Below, one piece after another: positions 53,177 to 61,311 of a stretch of DNA of 64,000 nucleotides. Below the pieces are notes generated by a model. That model did not search any database, had not been told where the DNA came from, and was given only the letters and a program-made list of their open reading frames with translations. Source of the stretch: Phycisphaerales bacterium (lineage in GTDB: Bacteria; Planctomycetota; Phycisphaerae; UBA1845; Fen-1342). Every line of letters begins with the position of its first letter. Positions within the stretch are counted from its first letter, which is position 1. A program made the position numbers and the translations under genes. Location: assembly GCA_016710275.1 (NCBI GenBank), contig JADJXS010000001.1, positions 2,170,001-2,234,000 on the forward strand. Direction: 5' to 3'.

Positions 53177-55666
53177 ATGCTTTTCTCGCGCACGTGGATG
53201 CGTGTAAGCCTGTGCGTCATTGGTCTGTGCGTGGTGTGGACGGCGCACGCCGACGTCCGGAATCCGGTCAGGATTCGCATCATGACGGAGGGGTTGAAGC
53301 CGGCGCGAACCGGCGAAAAGTACTCCGGGGTGCTTGAGTTGACGGCTCCGCGCGACGGCGTCCTTGAGCGGATCGAAATCGGCGGGGAGGGCTGGCAGGC
53401 GCAGGAGATCGCGCTGGCCGCGCCGGTGGAGTTATGGGCCGGGCAGCCGGTGGAGGTGCCGTTTGAAACACTGGTGCTGGACGCGGAGAAGAAGCTCGAA
53501 GTGCGAACGATCTTCAACGGGGAATTGACGCGGAAGCGATTCAGTCTCGACGAAAAGCACGTTTCGCGAATCGGCCTGCCGCGGCCGGTGATTCGCGTCG
53601 CCCCAACGGAGGGCGCTGCGGCGCCGTCGGGCGAACCGCAGGGGGGCATCGCGGGTTGCGACGACCGGTTGATCCGCGTGCGGGGGCGGTTTGAGTATGT
53701 GCGGCCGGATGGGCAGGTGATCGGGGCGGATGGGCTGCATTTCCGGATCATGGATGAGGATACCGGCCCGGACGAGCTGATGTTCGAGAGCTACACCGAT
53801 ACGAACGGCTACTTTGACGTGACGATCTGCTGGGACGATTGCGACGTGTCCGGCTGTGACGACCCGGACATTTACATTCACTTTGATTGCGAGACGGGCG
53901 TCGCGATCGTGCGCGACGACGACGCGGGTGAGGACACGTACGCATGGAGCACGGAGGATTCGCAGCTCTTTGCCGATTACGGCGGAAGCGATCTTGATTT
54001 CGGCAACATCCGGCCCGCGAATGCGGGCGACTACCCGGCCGTCCACATTCACAACAGCACGATGCGTGCCCATCGCTTTGTGCTGGAGACCAACGGTTAC
54101 TACACGCCGCAGGTGGAAGTGGTGTGGCAGGATGGGAATGGGGCGTTCTACAGCCCGAGCAACAGCGAGATTCACATCGGCCCGGACGAGCAGTGGAACG
54201 AGGGTACGCAGGTCCACGAGTGGGGGCACCACCTGCTCTTTGACTGGACCGACCCGCTCGACCCGGACTATTGCAACGGGTTCTGCGACGCGACGCCCTC
54301 CGTCTGCGGCGCCGACGCCTGCAGCGGCGGAGGCGGGCATTGCCTCTGGTGCGCTGAGACCGACCACGATGCCTGGAACGAGGGCTTTCCGGACTGGCTC
54401 GGATCGGTGGTCATGCGCGGATGGCAGGGGCGCTACGGCGGGCCGCCGCCAATGGCGATCAGCGACGGCCGGTACACGCATGAGGTGCTGCAGAACTGCT
54501 GCGACGGCACGGCACACAATGCACTGTGGACCGAGGGATTCGTCGCCGCGCTGCTGCACGATATCGAAGATCCCGTGCAGGATGCCGGTCAGACCGGCTG
54601 TCCGCAGGATGCGCTGAGCCTCGGGCCGGACGAGATTCTGGCGGTTGTGCGGCAGGCCCGCCCGATACGGGTGATGGAATTCATCAGCGCCTTCCGGACC
54701 GCGCTGGGGCCGAATTTTGAGTACGACTTCCGCAGCACGGCCATGGCGATTTCGCTCGACTACGTGACGGGGTGGAACCTGCCGGCGCTGGCGATCGGCG
54801 CAACCAGCGGCTGCGGCGCGTATCACGTCGGCGAGACGATCCAACTGACGGTTGCATCCAACGCGTCGCCGCTATCGACCTGCATGCGCTGGCAACGCGA
54901 CGGCGTCGACGTGACGGACGATGCGCGGACCAGCGGCGCGACGACCAACATCCTGACCATCACGAATGCAGCGGCGGGTGACGCCGGTCGCTACACACTG
55001 CGCATCGCGACGTGTGACGGGCTGCCGCCGAATCAGTGCAATGGATCGCATTCCCGGACCTCGCCTCCGATCTCCGTTCGGATCATCGCCGACAGCCCCG
55101 GCCACCGCATCACCGGCTGGGGACGAAATCTCAACGGTTCGCTCGGGCGCGGGTACACGATGCCGGATTCGGATGTCAACCCGGGGGATGTGATCAACCT
55201 GACGAATGTGGCGGCGGTGTCGGCCGGTTACTGGAACTCGATCGCGGCGCTGACGGATGGCACGGCGTGGGTCTGGGGCTTCCGTTACCTCGGGAACGGC
55301 ACGCTTGATTCCAGCGCGACGCCGGTGCAGGTCAATTTCATCAGCGACATCGTGGCAGTGGCCGCCGGTTCGCCGGAGGGGAACTGCCTGGCGCTGGACG
55401 CCAACGGCCGGGTCTGGAGCTGGGGCAGCAACTACCAGGGGCTGCTGGGGTATTCCTCGCCGAGCGGCTTCGCGCTCAATCCCGGACAAGTGAGCCTGGA
55501 TTGCGTGGTGGACATTGCGATGGGTAACTACCATGCCGCCGTAATTACCAGCGACGGGTCGCTCTGGATGTGGGGGACCAATTTTCAACGGCGAGCTGGG
55601 ACAGGGATTCACGGGAGGCAATTCGAATCCGCCGTTGCGTGTAACGGATCTCACCGACGTGGTTGA
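53177..55666 (+). CDS. Giant exoprotein, N-terminal part (HEXXH, Ig, RCC1)
   Basis: First 829 codons of a roughly 1,440-residue secreted protein broken by one extra base at 55581-55584. Signal peptide VSLCVIGLCVVWTAHAD. A beta-sandwich region and a Cys/Asp-rich carbohydrate-like region are followed by QVHEWGHHLLFDW, an HExxH-type zinc motif that suggests a metalloprotease, although no clear third ligand can be named. Then an Ig-like domain (about residues 540-630) and RCC1 repeats (GWGRNLNGSLGRG, WVWGFRYLGNG, VWSWGSNYQGLLG). The last 30 residues in this frame are spurious. Confidence 0.8.
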   Translation: MLFSRTWMRVSLCVIGLCVVWTAHADVRNPVRIRIMTEGLKPARTGEKYSGVLELTAPRDGVLERIEIGGEGWQAQEIALAAPVELWAGQPVEVPFETLVLDAEKKLEVRTIFNGELTRKRFSLDEKHVSRIGLPRPVIRVAPTEGAAAPSGEPQGGIAGCDDRLIRVRGRFEYVRPDGQVIGADGLHFRIMDEDTGPDELMFESYTDTNGYFDVTICWDDCDVSGCDDPDIYIHFDCETGVAIVRDDDAGEDTYAWSTEDSQLFADYGGSDLDFGNIRPANAGDYPAVHIHNSTMRAHRFVLETNGYYTPQVEVVWQDGNGAFYSPSNSEIHIGPDEQWNEGTQVHEWGHHLLFDWTDPLDPDYCNGFCDATPSVCGADACSGGGGHCLWCAETDHDAWNEGFPDWLGSVVMRGWQGRYGGPPPMAISDGRYTHEVLQNCCDGTAHNALWTEGFVAALLHDIEDPVQDAGQTGCPQDALSLGPDEILAVVRQARPIRVMEFISAFRTALGPNFEYDFRSTAMAISLDYVTGWNLPALAIGATSGCGAYHVGETIQLTVASNASPLSTCMRWQRDGVDVTDDARTSGATTNILTITNAAAGDAGRYTLRIATCDGLPPNQCNGSHSRTSPPISVRIIADSPGHRITGWGRNLNGSLGRGYTMPDSDVNPGDVINLTNVAAVSAGYWNSIAALTDGTAWVWGFRYLGNGTLDSSATPVQVNFISDIVAVAAGSPEGNCLALDANGRVWSWGSNYQGLLGYSSPSGFALNPGQVSLDCVVDIAMGNYHAAVITSDGSLWMWGTNFQRRAGTGIHGRQFESAVACNGSHRRG

Positions 55667-57488
55667 CGTGGACTGCGGCGCCCAGCACACGCTCGCGCTG
55701 CGCGCGGATGGAACTGTCTGGGCGTGCGGCGGAAATCAGTACGGCCAGCTCGGCGACGGCACAACCACACTCCGAAACCACTTTGTGCAGGTGCCCGGCC
55801 TCGCCAACGTGACCGGCATTGCTGCGGGACAATTTCACAGCGTGGTGCGGCTGGCGAATGGCGAGGCGTGGGCCTGGGGGTTGAATACCAACCAGACGCT
55901 CGGCACAGGCGGCCCGGAGTCGCCGCAACCGACACCGACGCGGGTGACCGCGGTCGGGAGTGTGCGGGCGGTGGACGCGGGTTCGTCGCTGACGGTGTTC
56001 ACACTGGCGGACGGAACGATCTGGACCTGCGGGGGTAACGGGTGGGGGCAGCTCGGTCGGCCGTTCGATGGGACCGCGGCGGGCTACATGCCGGCGCCGG
56101 TGGATGCGCGCGTGGGCGCGGGTGTGATCGTGAGCGCGGGCGTCAATTTCGTCATGGCGATTGCGCCGGGTGCGCGGATCATCGCGCCGGTTGAGGACAA
56201 GCTCGTCGCGGGTTGCTCGACGGCGCGGCTGTCCGTCTCGGCGGTCGGCGAGCAGCCGATCAGTTACCAGTGGGGTCGGATCGTGGGCGGGCTATTCGTT
56301 CCGGTCAATGAAACGGGCGGTCGAATCAGCGGCTCCACGACGCCGATCATGACGATTTCGCCGACCGATCCGCTCGATACGGACACATATCAGGTCCGGG
56401 TTTCCAACGGGACCAACGCGGTGATCAGCAATTCGGTCAGGCTGGAGACGCCGCCGCCGGTGAACCGGTTCGACACGCCGCAGGACGCGGCGCGGTTCGG
56501 CAATGAACGCGGCAACTGGGGCATCACGGACGGCGTTTACGCCGCCGGCGCGCCGGGGTTCCAGCCGGCGACGTACAGCTCATTCAACCTGCCGCAACGC
56601 AACTTCCTGATCGAGCTGGACGTCGTGAACGCGACGATCGGGAACTTCAACACGAACGGCGGCATCTGGCTGCACTCGCGGTTGACCACGGCTGAGCCGC
56701 ACGGGCTGATGCTGGCGTGGGGAGACACGCTCAGCGCCGGCAGCGGCGGCGACATCTACTGGCATCGGAAGTACGGCGGAGGCTGGTTTCAGGCACAGAA
56801 CATCGCCGCGAGCGTCTTTACACCCGGGACGACGATCCACCTGCGGGTCGAGGCGCGCGGCAACAGCTACGCGGCGTACGTGAACGACTCGCCGACGCCG
56901 GTGACGACGTTCACAAGCCCCGATTTTGCGGCCGATCGCATCGCCCTGCTCGATAACGCCTCGCCGGGCACGGCCTTTGACAACATCTTCATCCAGACGC
57001 TGACGAACTGTGAGCCGGGATCGGGGATGGAGCCGGTGCGGATCATTCAGCGGCCGCTGTCGCAGAGCGTGCCGTCGGGAACGAGCGTGATGCTGAGCGT
57101 CAGCGCGACCGGGACGGGGCCGCTCAGTTATCAGTGGCTGCGCGGCGGAAATTGCATCAACGGCGCCACCGCCTCGAGCTACACCTTCGGCGCTTCCGCG
57201 GCGACGGCCGGCCGCTATGAATGCACAGTCACGAATGCGTGCGGGTCGGTCGGGAGCTATCCGGCCATGATCACGGTCGCGACGGCCGGCGCGGGGCCGG
57301 GCGATCTGAACTGCGACAATGCGCTCAACAATTTCGACATTGACGCGTTTGTTCTCGCGCTGGTTGATCCGGCGGGATATGCCGTGCTGTATCCCGGCTG
57401 CGATCTCTTGAACGCGGATGTGGACGGCGACGGGATGGTCACGAATTTTGACATTGATCCGTTTGTGCAACTGCTGGTGGGGGGCTGA
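55635..57488 (+). CDS. Giant exoprotein, C-terminal part (RCC1, Ig, dockerin-like)
   Basis: Continues the same protein in the next frame: RCC1 repeats (VWACGGNQYGQLGDG, AWAWGLNTNQTLG, IWTCGGNGWGQLG), an Ig-like domain, a concanavalin/laminin-G-like domain (about 56560-57000), a second Ig domain (SYQWLRGGNCINGATASSY), and a C-terminal dockerin-like pair of calcium loops (GDLNCDNALNNFDIDAF and DVDGDGMVTNFDIDPF). The latter is a common exported-protein tail in this group. This segment has no start of its own; deleting one T at 55581-55584 joins it to the upstream frame (NFNGELGQGF). Probably one intact gene in the living cell. Confidence 0.8.
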   Translation: MRVTDLTDVVDVDCGAQHTLALRADGTVWACGGNQYGQLGDGTTTLRNHFVQVPGLANVTGIAAGQFHSVVRLANGEAWAWGLNTNQTLGTGGPESPQPTPTRVTAVGSVRAVDAGSSLTVFTLADGTIWTCGGNGWGQLGRPFDGTAAGYMPAPVDARVGAGVIVSAGVNFVMAIAPGARIIAPVEDKLVAGCSTARLSVSAVGEQPISYQWGRIVGGLFVPVNETGGRISGSTTPIMTISPTDPLDTDTYQVRVSNGTNAVISNSVRLETPPPVNRFDTPQDAARFGNERGNWGITDGVYAAGAPGFQPATYSSFNLPQRNFLIELDVVNATIGNFNTNGGIWLHSRLTTAEPHGLMLAWGDTLSAGSGGDIYWHRKYGGGWFQAQNIAASVFTPGTTIHLRVEARGNSYAAYVNDSPTPVTTFTSPDFAADRIALLDNASPGTAFDNIFIQTLTNCEPGSGMEPVRIIQRPLSQSVPSGTSVMLSVSATGTGPLSYQWLRGGNCINGATASSYTFGASAATAGRYECTVTNACGSVGSYPAMITVATAGAGPGDLNCDNALNNFDIDAFVLALVDPAGYAVLYPGCDLLNADVDGDGMVTNFDIDPFVQLLVGG

Positions 57489-57564
57489 ACGGAGTGCAGG
57501 TGGGCGGCTGTAAGGAGTGCTAGTGGCCGGCTGTAGGGAGCGCTAGTGGCCGGCTGAACGGAGG
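57485..57564. repeat. 23-bp tandem repeat over the exoprotein stop
   Basis: Units 57485-57507, 57508-57530, 57531-57553 and a partial one (57554-). The first covers the TGA stop, so the gene end is copied downstream, as at the trkA tail. Confidence 0.75.
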
Positions 57565-57660
57565 CGCGCTCGGCGATCATGCGGGGGGGGGGGAGCGCCG
57601 GGCGCGTGTTTTCTTGAGGAGAGGCGGCGGGATGCGCCGCGGCTGCATCACTAGGCGACC

Positions 57661-57687
57661 AGTGGGCGATGCAGGATTCGAACCTGC
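57661..57687. other. attL core (27-bp tRNA-Val 3' end copy)
   Basis: Exactly identical to 62502-62528, the 3' end of the tRNA-Val gene (T-arm and acceptor strand). It is the displaced genomic copy left by integration and marks the left edge of the element. Confidence 0.9.
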
Positions 57688-57889
57688 CCGCGGCGCTTCC
57701 GACGTAACCCCCGACGGCGACAATGGGTTACGGCAATTCGAGCGAACCGGCGAGAATCCGCGCGCTGCGGAATGCGCTGCACTCGGCGACGATCCCGACC
57801 TGGCGGCGATCATGGCGGCGTGGCCGAAGCTCGGCCCGGCGACCCGGTCGTGCGTGCTGAGGATCATCGACGGCGCGACCCGGGAGTAG
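57662..57889 (+). pseudogene. Stranded 3' end of the integrase gene
   Basis: Starts in the att core in the same frame as the integrase (VGDAGFEPA) and reads 67 residues from the core edge to TAG 57887-57889, ending in an Ala/Leu/Trp-rich helix (DPDLAAIMAAWPKLGPATRS). That tail resembles C-termini of intact planctomycete-type integrases. It has no start here, so it is not a gene in the integrated state. In the excised circle it would be fused in frame to the integrase. Confidence 0.75.
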
Positions 57890-57996
57890 TGCCGGCGGGA
57901 CGGCCCCCGGACGGCCGGAATTTCCATTCCTGGAACGCGATGCCCCCTCGCGCCGACCCGCTTCGACGGCGTGAACCCCCCCCCGACGACGCGGGC

Positions 57997-58059
57997 TGGC
58001 GACAATGGCGACAGGCGACACAATTCGATTTTCTGCCTGGGAACTTGAATTTTGTCGCC
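57997..58059. repeat. Long inverted repeat, left arm, TGGCGACA iterons
   Basis: About 63 bp with repeated GGCGACA words and then an ATTCGATTTTC stretch. It is inverted at 61065-61128 with only a few differences. Inside it the GGCGACA words recur directly, as iterons do. Confidence 0.8.
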
Positions 58060-58128
58060 GAGGGGGTGGCGAATCCGGCCCCGACCGGCTCCTACGCCCC
58101 CCCCGGCGGACGGCCTAGAAACGGTCGT

Positions 58129-58140
58129 AAACCTAGGTTT
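58129..58140. promoter_or_regulatory. 12-bp palindrome, possible operator
   Basis: AAACCTAGGTTT, a perfect dyad, 240 bp upstream of the HTH gene inside the element. A repressor site is only a guess. Confidence 0.3.
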
Positions 58141-58376
58141 TCCGAGGCGGAATTCGATAGGTTCTCCGGGCGATTCGGCGGACGTGGGCTACGCGAATCG
58201 GCGGGACCGAGCGTTATCGCGTTGCGGAATCTCGGCCGGGTTGGCGCGACTGGCCGAGCGCGGCGATACTCCGCGGCGCCGAGTTGTGCCGGGTAGCTCC
58301 CGGTCCTGCTGCCCGGTGCGCCGTTCACGATCCTTGCGGCGCATTCGGGCGGCGGCTCGGCAACGAGGATCGACCG

Positions 58377-59065
58377 ATGCCCCCTGTTGTCACCATCGAA
58401 CAACGACCCGAGCCGATCGTCTATGCGAGCGAAGTGCGGCTAAAGTCTGGTGGGTGGGTGGTCACGAAGCACACGCGGCTCCCCGGAATCCCGCGCGACC
58501 TGCCGAGCGACGGGCACCTCCTGACGGGCGCTGGCCGACATGTTGCGCGGCGTCGCGCTTGCACTGAAGTTGTGCGGCCCGGTCCGTTGGACCGATCTGG
58601 GCGCACCATCCCGCATATATCGGCGACCCGGGCGGCGAGCAATTTCAAAATGCACTGCATCGCGCGGCGGAAATTGTCTCGGCTTGCGGACTCGAAGCGA
58701 CTGCGATCGATCGGATGATGCACCGAACCGTAACGGCGAAAGTAGCATCGCGCGCGGCCGAGTGCCTGCTTGCCGCGTCGCGCCCCGGCGGCGAAGCGAC
58801 GACCCCGGTGAAGCGAAAGCGGGCGCGCTCTGTTGACCTGCGACCGCTGACGGACCGCGAAAATGGAATCTGGAACGCGCTCGCGGCGAACGGCGGCAAC
58901 GTGAGCGCGACGGCCGAGAATCTCGGCGTTTCGCGCCAGCGCGTTCAAGCAGTGAAGCGGCGGGTGGCCGACGTGATGAGAGCGGCCGGCGACGGATCGA
59001 CGGCACGATCATCCGTCCGCGTTCGTGGCCGGCTCCGCACCGATGCCGGCGACGACGGGCGGTAG
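58377..59065 (+). CDS. HTH DNA-binding protein, two frameshifts
   Basis: Read across three frames this looks like one 225-residue protein. Frame one gives MPPVVTIEQRPEPIVYASEV and VVTKHTRLPGIPRDLPSDG. Frame two (about 58527-58600) gives ADMLRGVALALKLCGPVRWT. Frame three (about 58600-59065) gives HPAYIGDPGGEQFQNALHRA, then a C-terminal helix-turn-helix (GNVSATAENLGVSRQRVQAV) of sigma-region-4 or Fis style. The last part is open by itself from ATG 58715. Each segment has good codon bias, so the breaks are recent or sequencing errors. Probably a regulator of the element; family not recognised. Confidence 0.5.
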
Positions 59066-59262
59066 CTCGCGCCCCTGCAACCCCCTGCAACCCCCCCCGC
59101 AACCCCTTTTGTGACGACGGCTGCACGCCCACGCGCTGGCCGGACCTGCTGCAGCTTGGGAAACCGCGTGTCGGGGGGGGGTGCAACGCAACCTGCGACG
59201 GATTGATGGTTGCATGGCCCGCACTTGGGTAGAGCGCGGCGACGTGCCGCGCGATGCGACCC

Positions 59263-59277
59263 GAGTACGGAGTACTC
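59263..59277. promoter_or_regulatory. Dyad over the excisionase ribosome site
   Basis: GAGTAC, 3-nt spacer, GTACTC. It contains the GGAG of the excisionase start at 59281, so a protein bound here or the hairpin could block its expression. Confidence 0.4.
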
Positions 59278-59280
59278 TCC

Positions 59281-59534
59281 ATGCGACGCAATCCGATCGA
59301 CTCCCCCAAGCCCGTGACCGACTCCCTCAAGCCCACCACGATCGACGCCTCCATCTGCTGCGAATCCCGGAAGCGGCCGCGAAGCTGGCCGTCTGCCCGC
59401 GGACGGTTCAATCCGCAATCGCGCGCGGCGATCTGCGCGTTGTCCGGCTCGGCCGGGCCGTTCGGATCGACCCCGCCGACTTGCGCGCGTACATCTGGAC
59501 GTGCCGGAGTGCGGCTCCGGGCGGTGGCCGATGA
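59281..59534 (+). CDS. Excisionase-like HTH protein, probable frameshift
   Basis: The frame ending at TGA 59534 carries LLRIPEAAAKLAVCPRTVQS and then GDLRVVRLGRAVRIDPADLR, the HTH_17 excisionase-type domain that binds att DNA and favours excision. The likely start is ATG 59281 (GGAG 8 nt upstream), whose frame gives MRRNPIDSPKPVTDSLKPTT, a natural N-terminus, and must shift frame before 59350 to reach the HTH. A longer continuous reading from ATG 59214 is the alternative. The palindrome GAGTACGGAGTACTC (59263-59277) covers the ribosome site. Its stop overlaps the next ATG. Confidence 0.55.
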
Positions 59535-61234
59535 GCGGCGCAAAAATCCGCCCGGCGCACGCGGGGGCGCGCGACGGGCGACGGACGAACGGAGCATCGA
59601 CACCTGACATCATACCGCGCGGCTCATTGGGCGCGGACGTGCCGGAATTCGCGCCATTCCCGATCGACGCGCTTCCCGGCCCGGTCCGCGAGTTTGTGGC
59701 CGCGGCGTCGGCTGCGATCGGCTGCAACCCCTGCTACGTCGCGCTGCCGCTGCTGGCCGCGCTGGCGGCGTCAATCGGCAACTCGCGGCGAATCGCGCTC
59801 AAGCGATCGTGGACGGAACCGGCGATCTTGTGGTGCGCGCTGGTCGGCGAAAGCGGCACGTCGAAAACACCCGCGATCAAGGCGGCGCTGCGGCCGCTTC
59901 GCGACGCGCAGCGCGTGGCGTTCGAGGAACACGCGGCCGCGATGCGACACTACGAGGGGGAAAGGCTCCGCGCCGAGGCGGCGCTCACGGCATGGAAGCG
60001 ACAAGCTGCCGGCGGAAATGCGCCGACCGAACCCCCGCAGATTCCGGCCCCGCCGACGGCGCGCCGGTACATCGTGTCGGACACAACGGTCGAAGCGCTC
60101 GCGCCGATTTTGCTCGGCAATGCGCGCGGCGTGCTGCTCGCGCGCGATGAGCTGGCCGGCTGGGTGGGTGCATTCGACCGCTACGCGGCGGCTGGGCGGG
60201 TGGGAAGCGATGCGCCATTCTGGCTTTCGTCGCATAGCGGCGAGGCTGTGACGGTCGATCGAAAGACCGGCGTGCCGCCGACAATTCACATCCCGGCGGC
60301 GTGCGTGTCGATCTGCGGCGGGGTTCAGCCGCGCACACTTGCCCGGGCGATCGGACAGGAACATGCCGACAACGGCCTACTCGCGCGCCTGCTGCTGGCG
60401 ACGCCCCCGCGCGTCCCGAAAGTCTGGCGTGAGGCGGATATCCCGGCCGCTGTGGACGAAGCGCTCGACCAGATTTTCCGCACACTGCTGAGGCTCGACT
60501 TTGACTGCGGCCCCGACGGCGAACCGCGGCCCGTGACTATCAATCTCGCCCCGGACGGCAAGCGCGCCTGGACCGAGTTCTACAACGTCCATGCGAGGGA
60601 AACCGCGGCGCTGACCGGCGACCTGGCGGCATGCTGGTCGAAACTCGAAGCGGCGGCGGCGCGGCTGGCGCTGGTCGTTCATCTTGTGCGCTGGGCGTCG
60701 GACGATCCGAAGGTGCCGAGCGACTCGACGCTGATCGACGGCGATTCCGTTCGCGCCGGCGTCAAGCTCGCGCGCTGGTTCGGCCGTGAAGCGAAGCGCG
60801 TCTACGCGGCTCTGGCCGAATCGGACGACGATCGGATGCTCAAGGGGCTGGTCGCGTGGATTCGGTCGCGCGGCGGCTCGACGACGATTCGCGACCTGCA
60901 GCGCGGCGGCCCGCGCGAGTTCCGTGAGGCGACGGCGGCTGGACGCGCGCTGTCCGAATTGGTCGGGCTGGGTCTCGGGCGCTGGGCGACGACGACGCAC
61001 GCCGGCCCCGGACGGCCGACCGATCGTTTCATCCTGGCCGACGGCCCGGAAACCGACCCCCCCGGGCGACAAAATTCAGTTTCCTGCCCGGAAAATCGAA
61101 TTGTGTCGCCTGTCGCCAGTGTCGCCAAGCTGGCGACGCCCCCCGACGCGGACGACGGCGGCCCCCCGCTGGACGTGCTGCAAGATGCGGCCGATGCCGC
61201 GCTCGGCGAGCCGGTCTATGACGTGGACGATTGA
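59531..61234 (+). CDS. DUF3987 primase/helicase-like protein
   Basis: A 567-residue protein of the DUF3987 type common on integrative elements, related to primase-helicase proteins. It has FPIDALPGPVREFVAAAS, a P-loop-like ALVGESGTSKTPAIKAALRP (Gly-x4-Gly-x-Ser-Lys-Thr), SDTTVEALAPILLGNARG, ARDELAGWVGAFDRY, CGGVQPRTLARAI and a C-terminal winged-helix-like part. Its ATG at 59531 overlaps the excisionase TGA (ATGA). The end of the gene, about residues 512-534, contains the right arm of the long inverted repeat. Likely copies the element when excised. Confidence 0.8.
   Translation: MSGAKIRPAHAGARDGRRTNGASTPDIIPRGSLGADVPEFAPFPIDALPGPVREFVAAASAAIGCNPCYVALPLLAALAASIGNSRRIALKRSWTEPAILWCALVGESGTSKTPAIKAALRPLRDAQRVAFEEHAAAMRHYEGERLRAEAALTAWKRQAAGGNAPTEPPQIPAPPTARRYIVSDTTVEALAPILLGNARGVLLARDELAGWVGAFDRYAAAGRVGSDAPFWLSSHSGEAVTVDRKTGVPPTIHIPAACVSICGGVQPRTLARAIGQEHADNGLLARLLLATPPRVPKVWREADIPAAVDEALDQIFRTLLRLDFDCGPDGEPRPVTINLAPDGKRAWTEFYNVHARETAALTGDLAACWSKLEAAAARLALVVHLVRWASDDPKVPSDSTLIDGDSVRAGVKLARWFGREAKRVYAALAESDDDRMLKGLVAWIRSRGGSTTIRDLQRGGPREFREATAAGRALSELVGLGLGRWATTTHAGPGRPTDRFILADGPETDPPGRQNSVSCPENRIVSPVASVAKLATPPDADDGGPPLDVLQDAADAALGEPVYDVDD
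61065..61128. repeat. Long inverted repeat, right arm
   Basis: Mirror of 57997-58059, inside the 3' coding part of the DUF3987 gene. It encodes NSVSCPENRIVSPVASVAK there, so the repeat is also protein sequence. Confidence 0.8.
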
Positions 61235-61311
61235 CGAACCCCGATGTGCACACTTGCGCGATGCCGCACGTCGCGGTAGGTTGGCGCACTGAAGTGAAAG
61301 GACGGCGGACA

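Larger units (their letters stand above)
57890..58376. other. Element left regulatory region
   Basis: No gene supported. It contains one arm of a long inverted repeat (57997-58059) and a perfect 12-bp palindrome AAACCTAGGTTT (58129-58140), both candidates for protein binding or replication functions. Confidence 0.5.

Noticed and set aside
55571..55600. Programmed frameshift in the giant exoprotein
   Set aside because: TTTT in CAATTTTCAA is not a recognised slippery heptamer and no stimulatory structure is seen; an indel is simpler.
57614..57889. Independent 91-residue gene at the element left end
   Set aside because: The sequence before the att core looks non-coding and the rest is in frame with the integrase via the core, so it is better explained as the stranded integrase end.
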